DNA from: an uncultured Dehalococcoidia bacterium
GTDB lineage: Bacteria; Chloroflexota; Dehalococcoidia; Lucifugimonadales; Lucifugimonadaceae
Direction: 5' to 3'
Length of the DNA stretch: 64,000 bases
Assembly (NCBI GenBank): GCA_951812795.1
Contig: OX638325.1
Location: forward strand, 2,256,277-2,320,276
Within the stretch, counting starts at the first letter, position 1, and the number at the start of each line of letters is the position of its first letter. The translations under genes were made by a program, and so were the position numbers. The notes beneath the pieces are model-generated. The model had not been told where the DNA came from. It saw only the letters and a list, made by a program, of their open reading frames with translations, and searched no databases. Below are positions 54,275 through 61,546 of this stretch, piece after piece.

Positions 54275-55417
54275 TCAAGAGTCAGTCGGCACCACAAACC
54301 ACCCATCACCCCTGCGCACGGCATCCACAGCCTCCTGAAAAAGCCAACCATCCTCGAACGTCTGATATCCGCAATACCCCTGGCCGCGAACATCCGCCAC
54401 CAACTCACCCATCAAAACGGTCCAATTCCGCTGAGTGTCGTCCTCGATATCCGGCAGACCGTCCGTAATGCTCGACGGCACTTCGACGCGTTCCCAATCT
54501 GAGCCGCGGTTCTTGACGTGCACCGGCCCCTGCGCGTATGCACCTCCGATATGGATCGAACCTTCATCCCCATAGAACGCGACGTAGTCTTCTTCGAATC
54601 GGGGCTGCATTCCGCCGTGACGGAAGATCGACGACACAGGTTGCCTCGTCTCGATCGCCGGATCTACGTGAGCCATTACCGAGTATGCCCACTCAGAATC
54701 GACATCTCGCCACTCAAGTCCATCCAATTCGTCCGCGCTCGGGGCAAAATCCCCACGCTCGCGAAAGTCATGCACACCATCAACGACCGGCGCGGTATGC
54801 ATATCGTTCCGAGCTTCGCCATTGATGTCGATCAACTTCGCATCCAAAGCATGAAGCACTATCGAAAGTTTGTGCGTGAAGTTGTTGCTCAGCCGTCCGC
54901 CACCAAGGTCGATCAGGTGCGACCATCCCCAGGGGATCAGCGGATTCAACTCGTAGTGCGAGATGCACTCCGTCTCAAACGGCTCTCCGATAGCACCCTC
55001 AGCTATCAGCTTCTTCGCCAGTAGGGCGTGGGGTTGGTAGCGGAACGAAGCCGCGTAAGCCGTCTTCACGCCCTTCTCTATAGACCTTTCGTAAAGCTGC
55101 TTTGAGGTCTCAGCGGACGTCGTCAACGGCTTGTCGCAAAACACATGGCAACCGCGATCCAGCGCCTCCATAATCTGCTCGAAATGAGCGCCGCCCGGCG
55201 TGCCGATCGCCACGATATCTGGTTTGAGCGCGTCGAGCGCGGCGACCCAATCAGTCGACGCATACGGTATCTGCATGTCGGTCGCAACCCGTTCCACTAC
55301 ATCGGCGGTGCGACTCACCATGCCGACGACCTCAATCCCGCAAGATCGCATCGCCTCGGCGTGTCCTTGTCCGGCGAAACCCGAACCTAAGACCAGTCCT
55401 CTGAGATTGTCATCCAT
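54275..55417 (-). CDS. Gfo/Idh/MocA-family NAD(P)-dependent oxidoreductase
   Basis: A 380-residue oxidoreductase. An ATG at 55438 would add seven residues, but the ATG at 55417 has GAGGA about 5-6 bases upstream and is preferred. It has an N-terminal Rossmann fold with G-S-G-F-A-G (LVLGSGFAGQGHAEAM), VAIGTPGGAHFEQIMEAL, and CDKPLTTS with D-K-P in place of the usual E-K-P. The C-terminal alpha/beta domain has SHLIDLGGGRLSNNFTHKL. Family members oxidise sugars, inositols or their derivatives. It stands alone, downstream of a repeat cluster and convergent with nothing. Confidence 0.9.
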   Translation of the reverse strand: MDDNLRGLVLGSGFAGQGHAEAMRSCGIEVVGMVSRTADVVERVATDMQIPYASTDWVAALDALKPDIVAIGTPGGAHFEQIMEALDRGCHVFCDKPLTTSAETSKQLYERSIEKGVKTAYAASFRYQPHALLAKKLIAEGAIGEPFETECISHYELNPLIPWGWSHLIDLGGGRLSNNFTHKLSIVLHALDAKLIDINGEARNDMHTAPVVDGVHDFRERGDFAPSADELDGLEWRDVDSEWAYSVMAHVDPAIETRQPVSSIFRHGGMQPRFEEDYVAFYGDEGSIHIGGAYAQGPVHVKNRGSDWERVEVPSSITDGLPDIEDDTQRNWTVLMGELVADVRGQGYCGYQTFEDGWLFQEAVDAVRRGDGWFVVPTDS

Positions 55418-55500
55418 CGCGTTCCTCTTGTTCTCCATCCATATGATGCATGGTGCAAATTAGGTTGTGTCGACATTAGAGCCGAATATACAAGCCAACA

Positions 55501-55599
55501 TGTATCCCTAGGTCATGTCTTTCTGAACCTATCCCCAATCTGAGCGTATCCCGAAGTCACGTCATTTTGAACGTATCCCCAAGGCATGTCATTCTGAAC
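55501..55599. repeat. About 27-bp imperfect tandem units
   Basis: Units like GTATCCCGAAGTCACGTCAT plus TTTGAAC start at about 55501 (28 bp), 55529 (truncated), 55546 and 55573. The last runs into a GTCATTCTGAACGGAGCGCA repeat of the same type as at 34761. Confidence 0.7.
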
Positions 55600-55660
55600 G
55601 GAGCGCAGCGGAGTGAAGAATCTAACACGACAGTTCCTATCCAAGACGATTAGATTCCTC

Positions 55661-55740
55661 GCTTCGCTCGGAATGACAGTGCTTCGCTCGGAAAGATAGT
55701 GTTGCGCTCGGAAAGACAGTGCTGCGCTCGGAATGACAGT
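55661..55740. repeat. Four 20-bp tandem units
   Basis: Exact 20-bp period: GCTTCGCTCGGAATGACAGT (55661), then variants at 55681, 55701 and 55721. It is an expansion of the GCTCGGAATGACA end of a dispersed repeat. The gap 55418-55784 holds only these repeats. Confidence 0.85.
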
Positions 55741-55784
55741 CTGCCCATTGCGCATTTCCCATCATGCGGCTATGGGATTAGGAC

Positions 55785-56924
55785 CTACGCCGGAGCCAAA
55801 AAACCGACCTTCTCGTAGTCGCGATCCATGACCTCACGAGCATCGACCTCGAGCCAGTCGTCCATGATCTCCGTGTAGAGAGACCGGAAGTCCAAGTTAA
55901 AAGCTAAGTCGCCTTCAACAAGATCCTTCTCGTCCATAGACGGATATTCACCGTACTGTCCGCCATTAACGCCGTCACCAATCAGGAAAGCAACTCCACC
56001 AGAACCGTGATCTGTCCCGTTTCCGTTGTCCTTGACTCGACGCCCGAACTCCGAGAACGCCAAAATCAAGATCTCGTCGCTTTGGTTGTGCGCCTTCATA
56101 TCAGCGTAGAAATCGTAGATCCCACCAGATACATCACGCAACAGCTTCTCCTGCAACGCAATCCCGTTGGTGTGAGCGTCAAAACTCCCATGCTGGGCGT
56201 AGCAGATGCGAGTACCGATATCGGCCTGCAAAACCTGAGCCGCGCTCTTCATGCTTTTGGCAAAGAAATTCGGGTCGTACTCGATGTCCGAGTCATAGGT
56301 TAGCGTGCACTGACTGAGCATGTCGGAACCCCTCAGCGCATCCAGCCCCGTCTGGCTCATTAAGTCCATCGTCGGGCCGTTTCCTAGGCCCATCGAGTAG
56401 ATGTACTTAAACAATCCGAGGACTTCGGATCGCTCGGCGTCCGCACCAAGATGACCCATCAGTCCATATGTCTCGAGGTCGGTCACCGACGCGACGGGCG
56501 CGCCCTTCGCTACCAGTGCGCGAGGCAGGCCCCCGCCAAAGTTCACGGCCGCCACCACATTGTCGCCTTCAGGATGCATCTGCCGGATGGCGTTGCCCAA
56601 CCAACCCTCGTCAGTCACATGCCGCGGCTCCGCAGTGTGCCATATATCCATCGACCGGAAATGCGAACGGTTCGGCTCCGGGTACCCGACGCCGTGTATC
56701 ACCGCAACCTTCCCCTTGTCATACAGATCCTTGATCGGCTGCATCCCTGGGTTCAAGCCGTACTTCCCGTCCAACTGCAGCACTCGGTCCTCAGTGATCC
56801 GCACGTTCGGTCGATTGTCGACGTAACGCGGATCATCGTACGGAACTACGCAGTTCAGATAGTCGTTGCCACCCGACATCTGAACCACTACAAGTTTGCG
56901 CTGCTTACCGTTTTCGCCACTCAT
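55785..56924 (-). CDS. DUF1501-family protein
   Basis: A 379-residue member of the DUF1501 family (alkaline-phosphatase-like fold). An ATG at 56942 is possible, but AGGAG 8 bases before the ATG at 56924 makes that the start. It shows the family's VVVQMSGGNDYLNCVVPYDD, LNPGMQPIKDLYDKGKVAVI and HGVGYPEPNRSHFRSMDIWH, and the C-terminal SEFGRRVKDNGNGTDHGSGG. Most family members carry a Tat signal; this one begins directly in the domain, so it seems cytoplasmic. It is the last gene of a DUF1800-NHL-DUF1501 block. Function in the family is unsettled. Confidence 0.92.
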   Translation of the reverse strand: MSGENGKQRKLVVVQMSGGNDYLNCVVPYDDPRYVDNRPNVRITEDRVLQLDGKYGLNPGMQPIKDLYDKGKVAVIHGVGYPEPNRSHFRSMDIWHTAEPRHVTDEGWLGNAIRQMHPEGDNVVAAVNFGGGLPRALVAKGAPVASVTDLETYGLMGHLGADAERSEVLGLFKYIYSMGLGNGPTMDLMSQTGLDALRGSDMLSQCTLTYDSDIEYDPNFFAKSMKSAAQVLQADIGTRICYAQHGSFDAHTNGIALQEKLLRDVSGGIYDFYADMKAHNQSDEILILAFSEFGRRVKDNGNGTDHGSGGVAFLIGDGVNGGQYGEYPSMDEKDLVEGDLAFNLDFRSLYTEIMDDWLEVDAREVMDRDYEKVGFLAPA

Positions 56925-56944
56925 TTGGGCATCTCCTAACATTT

Positions 56945-56983
56945 TCCCCTCTCCCGCTCGGTGGGAGAGGGTTAGGGTGAGGG
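56945..56983. repeat. Dispersed hairpin repeat between NHL and DUF1501 genes
   Basis: CCCCTCTCCCGCTCGGTGGG with AGAGGGTTAGGGTGAGGG matches the repeat at 41176-41214. It sits between two codirectional genes, just before the DUF1501 start region. Confidence 0.65.
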
Positions 56984-56990
56984 TGTGGCC

Positions 56991-58004
56991 TCACGCAACC
57001 CTCTCATAGACTTGGAACCGGTGCCGGCTCGTCTCCAGCACGTAAGACCTGTCTTCCTTATCGATTGCAACCGCCACGGGGTCCCAGAAATAGGGCTCGA
57101 TGCGGGCCGCGATCTCATTTTTGTCATCGGTGTCGACTTCGAAATATGGTTCAAATGTCGACCGCGCGCGCAGCTCATCCTGCTGCGCATCGAGATATTC
57201 GACCGACCATTTCGACAACGTCGCTTCGCCTCGGAGATTGACCAGGAAATTACCGTTTGCATCGAAGATCTGGACGCGCTCGTTGCCCCAGTCCGCGACG
57301 TACATGTTCCCTTCGGAATCGATCCCTACCCGGCTCGGACGATTCAACTCACCATCGCCATCCCCGCTAGTTCCGTAGGCCGCCAAAAACTCCCCCTCCG
57401 GCGTGAAACGCTGTATGCGATCATTACGCCAATCGGCAACGCAGACGTTGCCATCGGGGTCCAACGCAATCCCCCAGGGGAGATTAAACTGTCCCTCGCC
57501 GTCGCCGAAAGTACCCCATTTGTCGATGAAATCGCCTTCCTTCGTGAGCTTTTGTATCCGGTGGTTCTTGTGGTCGACCAGCAACATGTTGTCGTACGCG
57601 TCGAAAACCATGTCTGCAGGACCGTCGAATTCGCCGTCCCTGTCACCGACATTACCCCACATCGATCGCGGGTCGCCAGCGGGACTGTAAACGGTGATGC
57701 GCTGGAGGACTTCGTCGGCAAGGTAGAGATTACCGTCGGAGTCAAGCGCCAGGGCGGTGGGGCCGATCATGTCACCCATGTCGCGCCCGTAACCGCCGAT
57801 CTGTCCAAGATACTCGTGGTCGAGTTTCACCTTTTGGATGCCAACGATATTCAGAGCAACGGTATTGCTGCGGCTGACGACAAAGATTATGCCGTCCTCT
57901 CGTATCACCATATCCGTCGGGAGATGGAAGCCTCGGCCACCTTGGTCGGCGTTGAAGCCGATCGTGTCGAGGTATCTTATCTTGAATTCGGTTGCGGTTA
58001 CCAT
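56991..58004 (-). CDS. NHL-repeat beta-propeller protein
   Basis: A 337-residue propeller with several NHL-type units, for example GEFDGPADMVFDAYDNMLLV, GQFNLPWGIALDPDGNVCVA and GELNRPSRVGIDSEGNMYVA, each followed by (D)W/HKNxRIQ(K)F. The GTG at 58013 directly follows the preceding stop, but the ATG at 58004 has AGGTG 6-7 bases upstream and is preferred. There is no signal peptide. It lies between DUF1800 and DUF1501, which are often neighbours, and might act as a scaffold or lactonase-like propeller. The function is not known. Confidence 0.9.
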   Translation of the reverse strand: MVTATEFKIRYLDTIGFNADQGGRGFHLPTDMVIREDGIIFVVSRSNTVALNIVGIQKVKLDHEYLGQIGGYGRDMGDMIGPTALALDSDGNLYLADEVLQRITVYSPAGDPRSMWGNVGDRDGEFDGPADMVFDAYDNMLLVDHKNHRIQKLTKEGDFIDKWGTFGDGEGQFNLPWGIALDPDGNVCVADWRNDRIQRFTPEGEFLAAYGTSGDGDGELNRPSRVGIDSEGNMYVADWGNERVQIFDANGNFLVNLRGEATLSKWSVEYLDAQQDELRARSTFEPYFEVDTDDKNEIAARIEPYFWDPVAVAIDKEDRSYVLETSRHRFQVYERVA

Positions 58005-58013
58005 GTTCAACAC

Positions 58014-59468
58014 CTAGATCGTCTGATATTCCTGTGTGACGACTATCAACTGGATCACCGAGACGATCGCCTTTTCAGCCTTTTCGGTGGCCGTATCGTC
58101 GGTAAAACTGATGTCGCCGAACTTCGACGCGTAATTGATCAGTCCCTGTCTTGTCGAGTCCAATGTGTCGATCGGACCCAATATCTCCAATAGGTGGTCA
58201 ACCAACCTTTCAGGCGTCACTTCGCCCGTACCGACGGATGTTTCGACGCGGTCGATAATGGATCGTACACCTGGTTTGTCTGGGTCATCCAATGTCGCGC
58301 TCGCGAAGTTCACCCGTTGCACATACGCCCCGGTATTGATCCACTCTTCGCCACCTTGCCATCCTTCAACGCTCGGCGGGTTCAGTAGCGCCTGACCCAT
58401 ATTTGCACACGTCGCCGCCGCCGCATAGGCTTCCTGCGACGGTACCTCTAACCCGCCGGCCAATCGCAACGTGCCCACAACCATCTCCGCCGGGCTCTTG
58501 ATCCGGGCGAACCTCGCCGATTCATCCTTGAAGAATTCCGAGGCGAACAGGGTCCTCAGCATCTCGGTAATGCTGTAGCCCGATTCGAAATACGTATCCA
58601 CCATCGCCTGGATCGCATCTGGATCTCGCGGTTCGACATGCGGCCACTGAGGCACTCCGGGCTCGTCTGCAACGAAGAAGTGGTACAAGTGCCGAGCGAT
58701 AAATCGTGGCGTCGCCTCGTTCCGACAGATAATGTCTACCGCGTCCTCGCCATTCCAATCACCAGTCTCGCCCAGCAGCATCTTCTGCCCGTGGTCGTGG
58801 TCCTCATCGTCATACTCGAACTGCCAAGAGATGTAACCGTAGGGACGTGCCGTGTTGTTCCGCATCTTGATCGACATGTAGTCCGGATTCACAACCCGCC
58901 AACCGGTGAAGGCCCGAGCACACTCCTTGATATCGTCCTCCGTATAGTTCCCAACTCCCATCGCGAACAATTCGAGGATCTCCCGACCATAGTTCTCGTT
59001 GATCGAGTGAGCGTGATTGTCCTGATTGTCAAGCCACATCAACATCGACGGATCCTTCGAAAGCTGCAACAGCAACTCGTCGAACCTCCCCATCCCGTAC
59101 TCCCTGAACATGTCGATCTGGTTCAGCACCACTCGCCCCTGGATCAACTTAGACGCCCCGGTGGCAAAAACTCGGTGCCAAAACAGGCACATTTTCTCTC
59201 GCAAAGGCGCCCGGGTATGGACCAGTTGATACATCCACAACGCCGCACAAGCCTGCTGGTTTCTTAGATCCGATTGGTCCACAAAATACCGGCGGATCAA
59301 ATCCGTCGGCAACTCATAATCTTCGACCGGATTCAGCAATCGCTCTAGCGTCGCATCGTAGCCAACTTCAACCGCGTCATCCAACTCATCCGGCGTCGCA
59401 CCAAAACCCGCGCGCCGCAATAGGTGAGCGATCAAAGCTACATCTTGCCGAGACCTAGTCAGCGTCAT
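58014..59468 (-). CDS. DUF1800-family protein
   Basis: A 484-residue member of DUF1800. Landmarks are AHLLRRAGFGATPDELDDAV at the start, PLREKMCLFWHRVFATGASK, NENYGREILELFAMGVGNYT, DDIKECARAFTGWRV and the C-terminal ALLNPPSVEGWQGGEEWIN. The family usually sits beside DUF1501, as here with one NHL gene between. No signal peptide is visible. It begins 92 bases after the system G permease stop on the same strand, so it could be part of the same transcript. Function unknown. Confidence 0.92.
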   Translation of the reverse strand: MTLTRSRQDVALIAHLLRRAGFGATPDELDDAVEVGYDATLERLLNPVEDYELPTDLIRRYFVDQSDLRNQQACAALWMYQLVHTRAPLREKMCLFWHRVFATGASKLIQGRVVLNQIDMFREYGMGRFDELLLQLSKDPSMLMWLDNQDNHAHSINENYGREILELFAMGVGNYTEDDIKECARAFTGWRVVNPDYMSIKMRNNTARPYGYISWQFEYDDEDHDHGQKMLLGETGDWNGEDAVDIICRNEATPRFIARHLYHFFVADEPGVPQWPHVEPRDPDAIQAMVDTYFESGYSITEMLRTLFASEFFKDESARFARIKSPAEMVVGTLRLAGGLEVPSQEAYAAAATCANMGQALLNPPSVEGWQGGEEWINTGAYVQRVNFASATLDDPDKPGVRSIIDRVETSVGTGEVTPERLVDHLLEILGPIDTLDSTRQGLINYASKFGDISFTDDTATEKAEKAIVSVIQLIVVTQEYQTI

Positions 59469-59560
59469 GATCCAAGATTCTCCTGTCGTTCACTGCGCCA
59501 GCCAAACTTAACCACAAAGTTTAACCCCGCCAATCGTCTCACGCATGAATTCGTGAACCA

Positions 59561-60490
59561 TTAATCCGCCTGTTGTCTGAGCCTCGGATCCGTAAAATCC
59601 CGTATCCAATCACCCATGAAATTGAGCGACATCACCACCAAGAAAATCGCCAATCCTGGGAAGAATGAAGACCACCAAGCAGTAGTCAAATACTCCCGTC
59701 CCTCAGAAACCATCAACCCCCAAGAGGGCGTCGGTGCCGGTATCCCAGCACCCAAGAAACTCAACGTCGCCTCCGTTAAAATCAACCCGCCAACCGCCAG
59801 CGTCGCGATGACCATGATCGTCGGCACCACTCCCGGCAAAATATGCCTCACAATCACTCTCGGCGCCGATGCCCCACAAACCCGCGCCATCAATACATAC
59901 TCCCGCTCCCGCAAGGTCAAAACATCCGCCCTCACATTCCTCACAAATCCCGCCCAAGACACCATCGCCAACACCCCCATCAAAACCGTCAGACTCCCGC
60001 CAAACAAAGTCACCACCACGATCGCAACCAACAAGAAGGGCAGTGCATGCCAGATATCCACGGCACGCGCTATCACCTCGTCGATCACTCCCCCATACCA
60101 AGCAGCAACCAACCCCAGCGTGACGCCCACAAGCAATCCGCTTAAAAGCGCAACTCCAGCTACCGCTAACGATATCCGCGCTCCGTGAATGATCCGACTC
60201 AAAACATCGCGCCCAACCTGATCCGCTCCCAGCAAATAACTTTGCGTCCACGTCCCTTCTTCGTCAGCAAGCCAGACAGGAGGTGCGTTCCGATCCCGCA
60301 ATGCCTGCACGTTCGGAGCCTGCGGTGCGATCCAAGGCGCGAAGATAGCCGAAAAAACCAAAGCCGCCAACACGATTCCGGGCAATATCGGCCATCGACG
60401 TACGAACGAGTAGACGAGCCCAATCCGACTGCGGGTCCTGAATCGTTCGTCGGCAGCAGAAGCACGATAAGTTGTCGAGAGTTCAGACAT
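59561..60490 (-). CDS. ABC transporter permease, DppC/OppC type (system G)
   Basis: A 309-residue permease. TM1 is WPILPGIVLAALVFSAIFAP, after a 30-residue N-terminus. It has LGADQVGRDVLSRIIHGA, the coupling segment MARVCGASAPRVIVRHILP, LSFLGAGIPAPTPSWGLMV and the C-terminal NFMGDWIRDFTDPRLRQ. It starts 9 bases after the DppB-type stop and closely resembles the system E partner. There is no linked ATPase. Confidence 0.93.
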   Translation of the reverse strand: MSELSTTYRASAADERFRTRSRIGLVYSFVRRWPILPGIVLAALVFSAIFAPWIAPQAPNVQALRDRNAPPVWLADEEGTWTQSYLLGADQVGRDVLSRIIHGARISLAVAGVALLSGLLVGVTLGLVAAWYGGVIDEVIARAVDIWHALPFLLVAIVVVTLFGGSLTVLMGVLAMVSWAGFVRNVRADVLTLREREYVLMARVCGASAPRVIVRHILPGVVPTIMVIATLAVGGLILTEATLSFLGAGIPAPTPSWGLMVSEGREYLTTAWWSSFFPGLAIFLVVMSLNFMGDWIRDFTDPRLRQQAD

Positions 60491-60499
60491 CGCGAGAAC

Positions 60500-61435
60500 C
60501 TACGTGTACCGAATTCGTGGGTCGATAACGATATAGAGCAAATCGGCAACCAAACTGAAAACTACGTAGATGATGACGAAAACCAAGACACCACCTGTCA
60601 AGACCGGAAAATCGTTGTTGTTTACCGCCTCCAACATCGTCCTACCTAAACCGGGCCACGCGAAAACCGCCTCAGCAACCAACGTCCCATTTAACAAACC
60701 CGCTAACAACAGCGTCGACAAAGTGATCGGCTGAATCAACGAGTTCCGCAATGCATGTTTCCATATCACCGCCGTCGGGCTCGCACCCTTGCCACGAGCC
60801 AAGCGAATGAACTCCGAGTCCAATATCTCCAGCATCGAAGACCGCGTGATCCTCAAATATCCCGCCATCGAACTCGTCCCCACAACAATCGCCGGCATGA
60901 TGAAAAACCTGATGTCGAACGTTTCACCTCGCAATCCACTCGGCAACCACTCCTGCCACACCGAGAACAACAGAACCATCACGATACCCAGCCAGAAGTT
61001 CGGTATCGCCTGCCCGAACAAAGCCACGAACCTCCCCAAATAGTCCCAAATAGTTCCCCGGTAGACCGCCGAAATTATCCCGATTGGCACTCCAACAAAC
61101 GTCGCCAACGCCCAACCCGCCAGCGCCAGCTGCGTCGTCGCACCTACCTTCTCCAGAATCACCTTGGTCACCCGACGCTCACCAGCGAGAGATTGACCCA
61201 AATCTCCCTGCAACGTGTTCTTCACCCAGACCAGATACTGGATGATGAAGGGCTTGTCCAGTCCGAGATGCTTCTCTAGTGCCCGAATCTGTTCTGGAGT
61301 ACGTCCGTATCCTTCCGGTTGGGCGTACAGCAACAATGGATCGCCAGCTACCCGAGATAACGCAAAAACCACGAACGTCGCGCCGATTACCGTCACCACT
61401 GAGGCCAGGAGACGGCGTATCAGATACCTTCTCAT
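60500..61435 (-). CDS. ABC transporter permease, DppB/OppB type (system G)
   Basis: A 311-residue permease with MRRYLIRRLLASVVTVIGAT at the start, external KHLGLDKPFIIQYLVWVKNT, coupling helix RGKGASPTAVIWKHALRNS and C-terminal LADLLYIVIDPRIRYT. It follows SBP G by 111 bases with a strong hairpin between. The similarity in start, loop and end to the system E permease marks E and G as sister systems. Confidence 0.93.
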   Translation of the reverse strand: MRRYLIRRLLASVVTVIGATFVVFALSRVAGDPLLLYAQPEGYGRTPEQIRALEKHLGLDKPFIIQYLVWVKNTLQGDLGQSLAGERRVTKVILEKVGATTQLALAGWALATFVGVPIGIISAVYRGTIWDYLGRFVALFGQAIPNFWLGIVMVLLFSVWQEWLPSGLRGETFDIRFFIMPAIVVGTSSMAGYLRITRSSMLEILDSEFIRLARGKGASPTAVIWKHALRNSLIQPITLSTLLLAGLLNGTLVAEAVFAWPGLGRTMLEAVNNNDFPVLTGGVLVFVIIYVVFSLVADLLYIVIDPRIRYT

Positions 61436-61475
61436 CGGGCGATCACTTCGTTAGGAATCCTCGCATAGACGCGTA

Positions 61476-61524
61476 ACGGTCTACTCCCACAATTCCCAAA
61501 AAGGGAAGCTGGGGAGCAGACCGT
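61476..61524 (-). terminator. Strong hairpin between SBP G and its permeases
   Basis: ACGGTCT and AGACCGT outer arms extend into CTCCC/GGGGAG with a loop that itself contains CCC/GGG pairing. No U-run follows in the direction of transcription. Confidence 0.6.
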
Positions 61525-61546
61525 AACGACAGTCTGTTCGGCAAGC

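Noticed and set aside
56985..58193. Open plus-strand frame opposite the NHL gene
   Set aside because: It mirrors a clear beta-propeller gene on the other strand. Codon bias of the real gene keeps the opposite frame open.
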